This document shows, one piece after another, positions 1-12,437 of a DNA stretch of 64,000 nt. Made by a program: the position numbers and the translations under genes. This stretch comes from Strongylocentrotus purpuratus. Lineage: Eukaryota; Echinodermata; Echinoidea; Camarodonta; Strongylocentrotidae. The stretch covers positions 5,576,352-5,640,351 of the forward strand of contig NW_022145596.1 of assembly GCF_000002235.5 (NCBI RefSeq), in the 5' to 3' direction. Below the pieces are notes generated by a model, which was not told the origin of the DNA, did no database searches, and was given only the letters and a program-made list of their open reading frames with translations. Each line of letters begins with the position of its first letter. Positions within the stretch are counted from its first letter, which is position 1.

Positions 1-23
1 CCCCCCCCCTGGATCCGCCACTG
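1..23 (-). mobile_element. Terminus of a hAT-type element, cut by window edge
   Basis: The first 23 bases read, in reverse complement, CAGTGGCGGATCCAG followed by a G run. This matches the termini of the complete hAT-like element at 15767-16123 (CAGTGGCGGATACAG at one end, CAGGGGCGGATCCACG at the other). Only one end is in the window, so element length and target duplication cannot be read. Confidence 0.5.
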
Positions 24-220
24 CTGTAGTACAGCATTACTCTCACATTTTCTACTCTCCTTTGAGAAGAGGAAAAAAGTGACTGGCATATCCTTTCATT
101 AAATATACTGACAAAAGTAGGTTTGATGACCATTGTAATGGAAATGTAGATCACAAGCTATGCATAATGCCAGATAGAAAATGATGTGTTGCCCTCTGAA
201 AACATTTTTCCACAATGTTC

Positions 221-222
<2 letters not shown>

Positions 223-254
<32 letters not shown>
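223..254. repeat. (CT)16 microsatellite
   Basis: An uninterrupted run of CT dinucleotides. It gives rise to Leu/Ser-rich or Arg/Glu-rich reading frames that are not genes. Confidence 0.95.
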
Positions 255-256
<2 letters not shown>

Positions 257-432
257 ATCTTGCGAATAGACAATAATAAATTCGTACGGGCGTTAATACG
301 TACGCAATTTAATGCAATAGATGTAATACCCAATAGTGACGCACACGTACGGGTGCGTTCAAGCAAGCAATCACGAGAGCAGAATTTAGCTGATCTAACT
401 CCGGAAGAACATCAGAAACTCTGTTTATATTT
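255..432 (+). other. Possible orphan exon ending at a GTAAGT donor
   Basis: After the CT tract an open frame runs to 432, where a strong donor GTAAGT follows. The last residues (ADLTPEEHQKLCLYL) look protein-like in composition, unlike the repeat-derived frames nearby. The CT tract could serve as the pyrimidine tract of an acceptor. No family is recognised and no partner exon was found in the following 5 kb, so this may be chance. Confidence 0.15.
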
Positions 433-3300
433 GTAAGTAAAACATATTGAATGAAATAATTATACTACAAATAAATTTGATATTAACCATTCACATTTCG
501 TAATCTGCCATGTTTTCTCATGATGTGAAGGTCAATTCAAGTATTATTAACCATTTAACGTAGCATCTGCTAATAATAGGGATTATCCCTGAAGAAGAGA
601 CGTAACCTGTAGTGTCTTGCACGGGGAACTCCCGGCGGCGTAAGCAATCTATCACTGGTACTGCAGGATTCGGCCCCCGATCAGTAGATCTGCATCTGTA
701 ATCCTTTGACATAGACTAGACTAGGTCTAATTGGATTAGCCTATTAGGTTTTACTTAGACCGAAAATTTCTGTCTCTTTCGATCGTTATCCTCTTAAATA
801 GGTAGAGTCGGCTCCTCTCCGACCCGACGCTAAAGCCTTAAGTAAAGGCTTCTAAAAACGATTCAAACAGCGGGTTGGGCACGAAGAACTTTGCACATCG
901 AGCGCTGTATGAGTGAGTTTACATGCTCTCATTGACCGATTTCTACATGCATGTGACATGATTGTCCATGTCCAGGTCGCTAGTGCTCAGTCATTGATTA
1001 ATTTATCCCCCTTAAATGCACATCTGCCAACAAAAGATGGATTATTATTAAAGGGGACTCTTGGAACCCTATGATGTATGCGCACCTGACATGTCACTAG
1101 GGAGGCCAATACCTAAATATAACTTTTTAATTGCTAATTTATTTATAATAAAACAAAGTTTGAAAGAAAGTATTTTCTTTAACTAATACAACTCACCCAT
1201 CTGCCGATTCAAAAAATTCCATAAAATAGAGATATCCAGCTCTGAAGTTGGAGGTTTCTTCTACCCTAATCTGTCCGTAAGAGCCTTGAAACAATCATAT
1301 TTCATGTCGCAAAATTACGTTCATAATTAGACAGGCCCATGGGGATAAGCGTGTCATTGCCCGGACAAAGTCCACAATTACGTTTAAAACTTCGCGCAAA
1401 AGTACATTCACTCGTCTACGGCTAGCCTTGAATCGTTCGCACACGTACACACCGACACAGGCAAGCCCCGATCCAGGCTGAAATCCAGCCATCCATGTGC
1501 GTACGACTACATCTACTACTACTACTACGAACCGAAGGCGAAGGTTAAAAAATGAAGAAAAGATATCAAAATTGGCAGAAAAGAAATAGATCTAATTCAT
1601 TGATATTTACCTTATTCCAATAACTTGATTTCCTCATAAGTATTCCTTATGATTCGGTCGGAGATCTACTGTACAATCAACAAGAACGACCTCCAAAATC
1701 AGCGCAACACATTATTTAATCCCCGGAATGATACTATGCGTGCATATCGCATATGTACCTGGATATCTCTTTCTCTCTCTAGCTCTAGCTATACGTGACA
1801 ACTATGTATCATGCACTCGCATCATCATCCAATCATGTCTTTTCAACCAAACTTCTCAATTGGAGTATAGACTGCTCACATAGACATTTTTTACTGAAAT
1901 ATCTTTTGTAACATTTCTCATATATGACTTACTGTACAAGCTCGACACTCGTGTCTAGTGCTGTGAGAATAAGGTACTGCGTGTGAGACTACGCTACATT
2001 TGTTTGGCGCGTGATGTGACCGGAGCTCATACATATTCATATTATGATGTCGCAAGACCTCTATTTTTGGCTTGAACAATGACATCACTGTTCACAGTTT
2101 TCCTTCTCAATTTGAGATGGCTGTAGCTATCGGGCCCAAACCAACGCAAGATTGACTTAAACATCATACTCTATCTATCTTCCAATGTCCAGTTGGTAAA
2201 AATATGTATTTAAAAAGATATAATCTTTTTTATTTATATTTTCTAGCTGTTAAAAGTGGCATTTGTGAACATCTGATACGTTAATCTCTATCAAAAGTTC
2301 TTTGACTTAAATCGGATTCCACATTTTTAGGGTCTACCTTCTGCCAATGAGAAGGATTTTAGTGAGCTAACCTCTGCGCCCTCTAGGCAGTGTAATTTTG
2401 ACATTGCAAAGACAAAGATTTCCAATGTAGCTTCTAAAAGTCAGGTCAGCATCCGGTCGCAGGCCCCTTTCATGGCGGCTTAAGAGAATTAAGGAGAAAG
2501 AGAGAGTGATGGAAGAAAAGGAAGAGAAGAAGAGAGGAAAAGTAAAGAGAGGGAGAAGGGAAAAAAGAAGAAATATAATCGCTACTCTTAGTAATGGGTC
2601 GGCTACGTATTTGATAAGATGGAAACCAAATCCCACGCAAGTTATGCATATAGCCTGCACGGCTGCACCAATGAATGAATCATAGGATCGGAGGAGGGGG
2701 GATTCGGCCCTGGCCCTCCCTTTTTGGCGGCCTAAGTACATGAAAATGGGGGGAAAGAGAGAACAAAAGAAAAATGAGGAAAGAAAGCGACAATAATGTA
2801 AATAAAAAGAAGATAGAAAGTGGAGGAAAAGGAGGGAGAGAGAGAAAAGGAACAATATGAAACTTAAATTTACACATACAGATCACATTTACGTAGAGTT
2901 GACTCAACAAAAGAAAAAGAGAGAGAGAGAGAGAGAGAGAGGGGTTATTTCTAAAATGAAATGAAAAGGGCTATTACAATTTACATTTCTCAGGACGCCA
3001 ATTTTGAATTTGCCATATATTGTTAAAAAATTAAAGAATTTTCTAGGGCTCCACCTCTCAATGCAAAGGCTGGCCCCATCCGTAAAGAAGGAAGTGGTTT
3101 CCAAGACAACCTTTTGTTGTACAAAATTCTCCTTGGCTTGGGAGAGGGTGTGTGTTTCCTGTTGTTTTAAAACCTTCTACCAACCTTAATATTTAATAGG
3201 CAAGGTTTCGTCCCCTCTTTCGGACTTTGAACTACTCACACTATTTTTCGCTGTTATCTGCCTTAAAATCACTGGAGCAGACAGAGATAGGTTGAAATTA
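433..3300. other. Intergenic, no gene seen
   Basis: No recognisable coding exon was found. The stretch holds a repeat related to one near 23.1 kb (757-830), GA-rich and CT-rich low-complexity DNA at 2490-2950 including a GA microsatellite near 2921-2942, and unassigned AT-rich sequence. Long frames on the minus strand at 2367-2910 are products of the purine-rich composition. Confidence 0.6.
757..830. repeat. Dispersed repeat, same family as 23101-23170
   Basis: This segment shares the ordered words AGACCGAAA, TTTCTGTCTCTT, CGTTA, CCTCT and GTCGGCTCCT with 23101-23160. The second copy has an inverted partner near 23485-23515, which suggests the end of a short inverted-repeat transposon. Here only one end is evident. 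Confidence 0.5.
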
Positions 3301-3321
3301 ATAGCCAGAGTCTTTATTTAT

Positions 3322-3540
3322 TTATTCAAGGATTAATCTTTTTATACAGATGGATTCTTCTACCATTCTTGACCAGAAGTTCATTTTAAAGTCAATATTG
3401 GGGGCATCATCCCATTGAGTGTTGTGTCCAGTATTAAGGGTATGTTCTGCTACTGATAAATAAGATGGAATGCTCAATCTGAGGGCTTTTTTGTGCTCTT
3501 TAAATAGAGCACACAATAGGGGTAGTACAATTTAAATTTC
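3322..3540 (-). mobile_element. Penelope-like element remnant, GIY-YIG endonuclease part
   Basis: The minus-strand frame contains, in order, FKEHKKALR, SVAEHTLNTGH, WDDAPNI and WSRMVEESICIKR. Spacing and residues fit the C-terminal half of the GIY-YIG nuclease carried by Penelope-like retroelements (conserved H, then AEH-x-x-x-x-GH, then R-x-x-x-E). It ends near a short (TTTA) run at about 3312. The reverse transcriptase was not recognised; a minus-strand frame at 3719-4003 could be related but shows no diagnostic motif. The copy is an old fragment. Confidence 0.5.
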
Positions 3541-4462
3541 AATGGATGGATTATAGTTTTTATCGCTCAAGACGGTTATTTGTCTTAAGGTCCTGAACTG
3601 CTAAGACTCGAGAGCGTCCTGGGGTTCCACTCTGGAATAAATACAAAAATCCATATAAGAGGCATTTTTAAGGTCTTCAGAAAATTTCATCAATTTCTAA
3701 GAAATTTGGTGTTCATTTTCAGGAAACTCTATTTTGATAAGTGGAAGCACTAGCCCTGGAGTCTTTTTCATTAAAAAAAAACTTTAACAAGTCAGATATA
3801 GATCTAAAACAAGCCTTAAGAAGTAGATTGTCTAAGTCTGAAACAAAATTGAGTGATGTTGTGGCCGGCTTTCCAGCAATCAAGTGTACATTGTTCTGCT
3901 TAAGTTGAAGTATACGATTGACTGTAAGAGTTTTCAGGCAAATGGCATCCCATGTTTCATAGAAATCACAATAATTGTGCCCAAAATTTTGATCAAAATT
4001 CAAGCAAGAACAATGAAAATTTTACAAGAAAAGGTGGCAGTCTAATTTTGACTTTGCAAAAACAAAGGTTCACAAATTAACCTTAAGCCAAAGCCAAAAC
4101 GCCGACTTCTGACAAAAGTTTGTGATGTTTGTTCTGCCAGAAACGCTAATGCACGCAAACCATGGCAACGAAATATGTCCAGAGTCCAGATTACAAGGTA
4201 GAAAAAATGTGTAATCTACTAACTGATAGAAGCTGCAAAAATTCTTACATATAAATTACCAGCTGTGGCAAGTTGAAATACAGCATAAAAGCTTGCTGAC
4301 ATGAAAGTACAGTGGCTGAATTAAAAGCGCATTATGAAAACACTTAAGGTACAGATCCAAATCACTGACTGAATCATCTAGCCTTATCGGCTTGGTGATT
4401 TATCATAGTTGATGAAATATGATATTGATATCACGAAGCCTTACTGGCTATCCATTAGCCTG

Positions 4463-4673
4463 CACTATGAACATGACTGACAAAGAAAGCGAACAATATA
4501 CAGTTCCTCAGGTAGACAAAGGAATATCCCTTCACTGCTATTATGTAAAAATGTTTAGAACAGGTGTCACATGCATATTCACTTTTTACATAATAGCAGT
4601 GAAGGGATGTTCCTTTGTCTACCTGAGGAACTGTATATTTTGTCCGCTTTCTTTGTCAGTCATGTTCGTAGTG
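4463..4673. mobile_element. Foldback MITE copy 1, 3-bp target duplication CTG
   Basis: A 211-bp element that is nearly self-complementary. It begins CACTATGAACATGACTGAC and ends with the complementary GTCAGTCATGTTCGTAGTG. The arms continue inward for about 90 bp to a short loop around AGAACAGGTGTCACATG. CTG lies immediately outside both ends (4460-4462 and 4674-4676). A second copy is at 60444-60695. The 3-bp duplication is compatible with the PIF/Harbinger group, but the termini do not match the Harbinger element in this window. Confidence 0.8.
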
Positions 4674-4676
4674 CTG

Positions 4677-6017
4677 TCTGGAGAGTTTTAGGGTATAAGC
4701 AAAAAGCAAAATTGTGAATTACACATTCCTGCACATAACGAACCTTGCAAATTCGGCGTCGCTGAAGAGGGAGTCTTATTTTATTGATGCAACAGACTTC
4801 AAATCTGATCAAGAGTTACTGACTAAAAATGCGAAACACATTTTACTGGAGTGATACACCTTTGCTTACTTTTCTTATGTTGGCTAATTATAAAAATGTT
4901 CACCTCTAACTCTGCTGAGAGTTTGCGATGTTAAACGTGGCCAGAAATACAAGTACCTGTAATGATCTGATCTTCCATAAGGCTGATTTTGCATCGCCAA
5001 TTTGATGCTGACTTCATGACATTAGCGATTAGTAGTTCAAAAAAGCGTGTGCTTGTAGTGTTGCAAAATCAGCTATTTAGCTGTTAGAACCTCTTGAGAC
5101 TGAGAGTTTTCCTGCGCTAGGGCTAGGCCTAAGTTTCTGGGGAAAATATCAGCATCATCTGATGTTATGCTATGTTTATGATGTGCATGTGTGTGTGTAA
5201 TTTGGTTTCAACAGATACATATCCAGCATATATGATTATTTACGTCTGGGACCAAAAGTTTAACATTACCATCCAAAAGACTTGGCTCAGTTTCAAACTT
5301 GTGGCTGATCAGAGTCAGTATGTACATGTAGGGTAAGATAGTGTTAACTGTGCCAAGGACATTACCACTACTACTAGACCAACTTGCATCTCCCAAAATT
5401 AAATCATCTTTCATTCGGCATTGGTTCAAGGATGACATTGAATTCGTTATAGAATAATTTCTTGATTACGCGAGCTATGGCATGCTCTTGTACACATTTT
5501 ATGAAGGATAAAATCACCACAATAATGCTGGCATCCTGTATCAAGTAACAGTAACAGAGTTTTTAATGGAAAGATCTTTGTTTTAATTGGCCTCTTATGA
5601 CATTGTACAGTGCAATTGAATATCTCTATGTTATGTCAAGTACTTGGCTACCAGCTATATTAATGCCTTAAAAATTAATTACCCAGGTGTTTTAGCAGTT
5701 TGCTGCAGAACTTCTTTGTGTTATTACAGGACACTCGTAGTACGCATACCGGTATTGCACTGACAAGCATCCCATTCCCTAGATGACAAGCTAAGTTGTT
5801 TTGCTAGTTTTGATTATTTGGAACCTATCGCTTCATATAAATTGAGTGTGTGGGAATAACACAAGCCTGTTGTAGTGGATGTTTAGCAGAATTACACGTT
5901 TAGGGACAACAAATGGCACCTGCTCCAACTCAGAAGCGTTCCTATCTCTCTTACCTTTCAGAGTCCCCTGTGGATGGTCTTAGTCAGATATACAGGAGAC
6001 CTTTCGACGGAGACGAG
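4677..6017. other. Intergenic and VAMP7 5-prime flank
   Basis: No exon is recognised up to the VAMP7 start. An in-frame upstream ATG at 5913 and an acceptor-like pyrimidine tract ending in AG at 5960-5961 precede the VAMP7 start codon, suggesting that the 5-prime untranslated region is spliced here. Confidence 0.5.
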
Positions 6018-9000
6018 ATGCCGATCCTTTACGCCGTCATCGCCCGCGGCACCACGGTGCTTGCAAACTATGCGGCCTGCCAGGGAAACTTCACAGAGGT
6101 GACGGAACAAGTCCTGATGAAGATTCCTCCGCAGAATGCCAAGCTGACCTACTCACATGGAGCCTACCTCTTTCATTATGTCTCAGATGAGAGGATTATC
6201 TATATGTGCATCACAGATGATGTGAGTTCTTTTCTTAGACCCAAGATGTGCAGATCCTTTTCATCATTTTCAATGTGTAATACTAGAATATTTTGATGGT
6301 TCTTTTATGATTATAAACACAACGATATAGTTTCTCATATATATATTACATATTTTTACAATGTGTGACCAAAACAAATTTCCATGTATTCTTGTGGATT
6401 TGGATGAAAAGGAAAAGAAAAAAAAGGAAGAAAGAAGTATCCCTAGATCAGTTTTCCAATTTCCATAGACTTTCACATACCTGCCAACCACCCCGATTTA
6501 GGCGGAGTTCCTCCGCTTTTTACATACCAACTCCGAATTCCGAGTGCATGCCTCAAAACTCCGATTTTTTTAAATTTAAATGTTTTTTTTTTTTTTTTAG
6601 AGTGTAATGCACTTGGAGAGTATATAACTATTATGTTTGTATTTTGAAATGTAAAGCGCCTTGAGCATGTTCATGTAAAGGCACTCAATAAATACCAATA
6701 TGTATGTATGTATGTATAAGACTAAAGCATAACACAGCACTGATAACCAGATCACGCCGACATCCGCGCTCGCGCTCATAGAAGATGTACACAGCGCAGC
6801 CCGAACGTGATCGTTAGTTCCGCAGTCACCCCCTGTGTACCCCCCCCCCCCCAATCTACGGGCTACTACCCCAATCCTTCGGTGGTTCACGACCTCGTAG
6901 TCCATCCAGAAAATTTACTCCTAATTTCTCTTGTCTCAGGTTGGCAGGTATGCTTTCATATGATTTCTTCGTTTTCGTTTACCAGATTTGTCTGTTTACC
7001 GGGTACAGTTATTTACATGTTTTCTTTGACCTGATTGGGCCCTTAGATTGAAATGCTACAAATGTAAAAATAGAATTATTGAAACCAGCATTTTCCTTTT
7101 TTAAGTTACACACAATGTGTCATTATAGCAGTTTGCTTGAAGATTGAAATTATTCTGCATGACTGGAAGGGAATCATAACAAATGCTGTCTGCAGATTTC
7201 CAGGTTTCTGTTATGATTTAATGCAATGTTTGACAACAAAATAATGTTTAATGAATGGAGAAAGAGAAAGATAATCAAAAGTGTTTTTATTTCATATTTC
7301 TATGGATTTTCTTTAAGTCTTTGTTTTTATTCTTTTCAGGACTTTGAAAGATCAAGAGCATTTGCATTTCTACAGGAGATCAAGAAGAAGTAAGGATTTG
7401 TTAATTTCTTTATTTCCAATTGTAATTTGAAGTTTTTGAGATGAAAGTTCTTTTCTTTTCTTTGATTTCTTATAATAGAGCTGCATTTTTAGTTTGAGAT
7501 AAGTGGGCTCTAACTATTTCTAGCTTCTTTACTCTAAAGTATCAAAAGGATTGAATGTGACAGGAAAGTGTTAACAATCTTGCCAAAGACTTGCTGAAAA
7601 GTGTACATTGTCTTGATTGGCCTGTTGGTAAATTTGTCTATGTTTTGTTGTTGTTTTGCTCTTTACTCAATAATTAGATACATTATTTATATTGAATTAG
7701 GATGGCAGGTGTTATTGATTTTGTTTACTGAATATCAGCTTAAATTCTGTGAGATTATACTTATTTCATTTATTACCCTTGCATTAACAATGTATAATTT
7801 TCTTGTCGTCATTTGCTACAGGATTATTCCAGGTTTAAAATAGTTTGAAAAAATAATTCAGTCAAAAAGAACTTCTGGGGAAATGCCATCATTTCAACGA
7901 AGAAACATGTATCTAAATTGCTATCTTTCAAGTTTAAGTGTCATTGAATTTATGTGTATTTTAAATAGAAACTGAAACAAGCTTTCCTGTAGATAATTTT
8001 AGAGTTCATGTTGTATTTGTATTATCCTACTCATAGATTCACGGCTACCTATGGGTCCAGAGTACATACAGCGCTTCCTTTTGCAATGAACAGTGAATTC
8101 TCAAGAGTACTAGCTGCACAAATTGTAAGTCAAGTAAACAACAAATGCCCACAATGGGAGTTTGCTCATTATTTTCAACATGTTTATTAAAGCAGAAAGA
8201 ACAAGAATTGCAGACAAATTGTGCCAATAAGTGTTAAAAAAAGATACTTCACATACAATAATGAAAATGCAAAAAGAAGAGGAATCCAAGAACAACACAA
8301 AGTTTGATTAAATTCATTGATAAACACTGACTAAAGGAAACACATCGTGCGCAATAATTAGATATGATACAGATGCAGGCGCTCATAAGCGGCTCCCGTG
8401 GCTGAATTTACTTTACAGTGGAATTACCCAAGAGGTAACTCTGTTTTCTATTTTGATGGTTATCCTTTTCATGAGAGGGTTTTGTTTCAATAAGATTAAA
8501 TTTGATCTTATATGATATCACACAAGCATATACGTAAACATGAATTTCAACCTGTGAAATCTTGTGCATTGATCTACTACTGCTGTTTGTGCTGTTTCGA
8601 CTAGACTGCATTTATTGCTTGTTTAGAACTGATAAGAAGGAGCATTGTCTAGATCAAACCTGATAAGGATGCACTTGAAGGTATTGTAAGCTTAATGAAT
8701 ACACATGTATGAGATATCTATGTAAAACAACACCTCAGTAATACATGTAGTGAGACTACTCCAAGGCCACTTGTATTTATTTTGATTAAGATTTTTCTTC
8801 TTGAACATTTATATAATTTTTTTTTCTGTGGGGGATGGGGGGGGGGGGGGAGGATATTTCTTCACTTAATCATTGTATGAGTTAAGTTAATGTCCATAAG
8901 ACTTTGGATTGGCTTGCATCAGCCACTTGTTGAAGACAAGAAAACTTTCAAGCATAGATTTAAATAACTGTTTACATGTATGTACTTTTTATGACAGTGT

Positions 9001-12000
9001 TGGAAAGTCAGTTTATTGAATCTTGGAACTGTCAGGAAGTGGTGTATCACTATCATTTGATGTGATACTATGAATGCCAGATCTTTTCCCTTCATTTCCT
9101 GTACTTTAACTGAAAATTCCTCCTTGACTCTTTCATTTATATTAATCGCTTCTAAGAGAAAAGTATTACTTGCTATTATGAAATATCTGGTGTGAAACTT
9201 ATTGGGGAACTTTGCAAAGATGCAATCTCAGGCAAACTTCCATAATACTCAAGTATGCTCCCCAAACCACTTCATGTTGTATCACATACTGCACACTCAA
9301 CAATGTTTCAAGAGAAATGATGAGATACATATTTACTTGCAATTGTGGGGAATCTTATTTTGAAATAATTTTTAGTGTGAGTTATTTTATTATATTTTTA
9401 AATAAGTTAGTGTGATTGAGAGTTGATATGTACACCATCAAGTAACAAGAAGGGGCAAAATCATAGTTTGATGTGAATTTTTTACATGAATTTCTTTCAA
9501 ACTTTGTTTATGCTGACGGAAAGTATATCTACCATTTTATTACTCACGTAATCTGTTGAAGTGAATAATAGCCAAGAAACAAATGTATATCAGTGACAGA
9601 AATAAAAGTGAGAAGCTAACAGAATAAAAGATAAAGAGTATTTCATTCTGTTAATGATACAATCCATACTATCCTGTACGTGTAGTTAAATATTTTGTTG
9701 ATATTCTATGTTTAAATTAATGTTTTCGGCAGAGATACTTTGCACAACCATTGTCTGATCACACAAGGATGTCAGAAGTACAACAGGACCTGGAGGAACT
9801 CAATCAAATTATGGTCAGAAATATTGGTAAGAATTATGCTTGATTTTAATTTTTAATAATAGTGTAAAACTTCCCTCAAGATTGTTGAACTGAAATTATC
9901 ATTTCATGCTTTGTAAAGCCAAAACAGAATTATGCTTTTAATATGAACTTCTTCCTTAGTAAACTGAAGTTTATAATAATGCTTGTGACCAAACAATTCC
10001 TTTAACCAATACTTACCATTTTTCTAAAGAGAGAAACATTACTATGTTGCAACATAATATGTCTACTACTGCCAGTATCACAAGGCAGATAATATTCCTG
10101 AAACAGCCTTGAACACTCTTGAATAATATATAATAATAATATAAAATACAAGGTTAATGTATGTTTGCCATTATTTGATTATTACTGTTTAGGACCTTCA
10201 ACATTATATTTTTTTAAAAACCTGAGTAAAAATCAGTAAATTAATTACAACATAAATTTGACTTTATATTTATCAATCTATCAATTTTTGTAAACATATG
10301 TTTATTTTTCATTATTGGAAAACAAAATTTTGATTGGTTGTATCAGGGAAGCCGTTTAGTTAGTCATTGTTTACAGCACTCTGTAGTATTCCAAATCTGT
10401 TCTGAATGTTGGTTCCCTTCAGGGTGATACATGTATATTTCTTTTCTGTCATCATCTTCCATTTTCCATTTGCTTTTCTTTTTTTCCCCCTCCATTTCAA
10501 TGCGTTTTTCTCCTTGCTCTTTTAGAGTCTGTGTCAAATCGAGGAGAAAGGTTAGAGCTCTTGATCGATAAAACGGAAGACTTGGAAACCACAGTAAGTT
10601 TATATACTTTACTTTGTGCTGACATGCATTCACGATACTATCATATGATTTTCAATATTGTATGGGCTTTCAAAAAGAGTAGCTCAAGTGCCCACAGCTG
10701 GAAAAACAAGGCATTTTTACCGTGTTTGTCAGATAAACCGTACAGGTGTTGTTTACTTTCTATGTAAAGTTGTCATAGTCGAGTGGATACGTCACCAGAC
10801 TGTCGATGACAAGGTCTGCGGTTCGTGACCCGCCGCGGCACTAATGTCCTTTGGCAAGACATTGATATACTTTTGCCACACTCAACCCAGGTGATGTAAA
10901 TGGGTAACTGGCAGGAATTAATTCCTTGAAATGCTAGAGCGCTGTAATGGCAGCCATGCTAAAGCCAGGGTAATAATCTCTCTCTGCCTCTCAGAATAGT
11001 TTACTAGATCGATGGTGCGTAATAAATTCTGTAATATTATTATTATGTGTAGCTTAATCTTCTTTCTCTATCATACATATTGAAATTAATTGATGAATAC
11101 ACTAAAATAAATGTGTTTTCTGACTCATATTGAGAGAAAAGGAGAGACATGAGTGTGATGAAGGGCAGAGGATAAGAGGGAGGATTAGAGATGGGGCGAG
11201 AGAGAGGGGGAAGGTTCAAAGAAATGAAAAGAAGAAAACAGAGGAACAGATCGAATGCTTTTGATATAAACACCTTTTTGAATCTGTACCTAATTGTATG
11301 TTATGATATTTGTCATCTCTTTCAGTCACTTACATTCAAGAAGAGCAGTAAAAGCCTGGCCCGATCTATGTTCATGAAGAACTTGAAATTGATCATCATC
11401 TTGTCAATAGTTGTAATTGTAAGTACCAGTATTTCTTCTCAGGAGTTTGTGATTGATTTGACAAAGTTCTTATTTAAAAGTACTGATCAAAATCAATACA
11501 AAATTTGCTCCATGAAATGGTCATCTATTTTAATATAAATATGAAGAGGAAAGGAAGGGAAAATCCATACCCTCAGATTTCTTTATTTGTATTCTATTTA
11601 TTAAAAACAAAACAATCAAGAGTACATGTTGTCATTGTCCTTTAAAGATCTTGATAATTCAATACAAATACAGACCTTATTTAGAAAATATCTTATCTTG
11701 ATTAATATACCAATTGTATTTATCTGTAAATTTTCTAGTGTAACTTTTTTCAAGAGATGCAGAAGAAAAATAGGCCTACATTTATGGTAGAAGAGATATT
11801 TTGTGAATTTTCCCATAGTAACAAATAAAACGTTGATATGACGCTTGCTCCGATGATATTTACTCTAAGATCACATCTTCAAAGATATAGGGTTATGGTT
11901 AGGGTACATTTAGGTTGCATACTTTCAGATTAGGTTTAGGATGAGGTGTAATGTTTGTACCAGGATTCAATTTAGGAGTTCAGTTCATGAAAGAAATCAA

Positions 12001-12437
12001 CTTTGAAGGCCTTTTTTGCTGGAGTTTGTGTCTTGGAACTGATATAAGTCTTTGAATAGTTGCACTAGAATTTTAAGTTTTTATAAAGACCATACTCCTT
12101 TTATGTGAGAGACTGTAACTCAGCATTATAATGTTATTGCAAGGTGATAGTTTGGTTGCTACGTTTGAATTTGATATACCAGTAATATTAATGAAAGCTC
12201 TTTTTATTCACATTCATTTTATAAGCTTTTGTTTCATATTTGTTGTCTCCCTCCTTTCATCATTTCTTCTTCTATCAAAGACCCCAATCAATGTCCCTAC
12301 TTGATATTCATGATTTTATCTGGCATTTAATTCATCAAGTCTAATATTTCTACATCAATCCTTTTTTTCAGTTGGTAATATACTTCATTGTGTCTGCAGC
12401 ATGTGGTGGACTTGACTGGAATAGGTGCGTCAAATAG
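6018..12437 (+). CDS. VAMP7: Vesicle-associated membrane protein 7 (longin R-SNARE)
   Basis: Seven exons: 6018-6221, 7340-7389, 8037-8124, 9733-9826, 10526-10593, 11326-11418, 12372-12437. All introns are GT-AG, and the phases join to 220 aa, the length of human VAMP7. Residues 1 to about 115 form the longin domain (MPILYAVIARGTT, then KLTYSHGAYLFHY and DFERSRAF). The SNARE motif (about 120-180) carries the zero-layer arginine R143 in IMVRNI, followed by RGERLELLIDKTE. A C-terminal anchor (about 190-210) precedes a short lumenal tail ending NRCVK. The family drives late endosome, lysosome and exocytic fusion, with the longin domain autoinhibiting SNARE pairing. I chose the ATG at 6018 because it aligns with the family start; an in-frame ATG at 5913 would add 35 unconserved residues. 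Introns 1 and 5 hold a MITE and a SINE. AATAAA hexamers at 14292 and 14301 are candidate polyadenylation signals. Confidence 0.96.
6476..6952. mobile_element. MITE in VAMP7 intron 1, TIR CATACCTGCCAACC
   Basis: A 477-bp segment is bounded by perfect 14-bp inverted repeats, CATACCTGCCAACC at 6476-6489 and its complement at 6939-6952. CTTTCA directly flanks both ends (6470-6475 and 6953-6958), a plausible 6-bp target duplication. Inside are a stretch ending in (TATG) repeats at about 6640-6716 that resembles a SINE or LINE 3-prime tail, and a C run at 6840-6852. No coding sequence is present; superfamily unassigned. Confidence 0.65.
10769..11047 (+). mobile_element. tRNA-derived SINE in VAMP7 intron 5
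   Basis: The 5-prime part resembles a tRNA: an A-box-like TAGTCGAGTGGATAC (10776-10790) and a B-box-like GGTTCGTGACC (10820-10830) at tRNA-like spacing. A body follows with CACTAATGTCCTTTGGCAAG, and the 3-prime end is TAATATTATTATTATG. The same body words appear inverted near 47085, so this is a dispersed family. Confidence 0.7.

Noticed and set aside
2367-2910. Minus-strand frames of 162 and 76 codons
   Set aside because: Leu/Ser/Phe-rich translation of a GA-rich tract without family resemblance.
3719-4003. 94-codon minus-strand frame near the Penelope-like remnant
   Set aside because: May derive from the same element, but no diagnostic motif is visible, so it was not annotated as such.
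11865-11955. GGTTAGGG-like words suggesting an interstitial telomeric repeat
   Set aside because: Only scattered imperfect words without a regular hexamer array.
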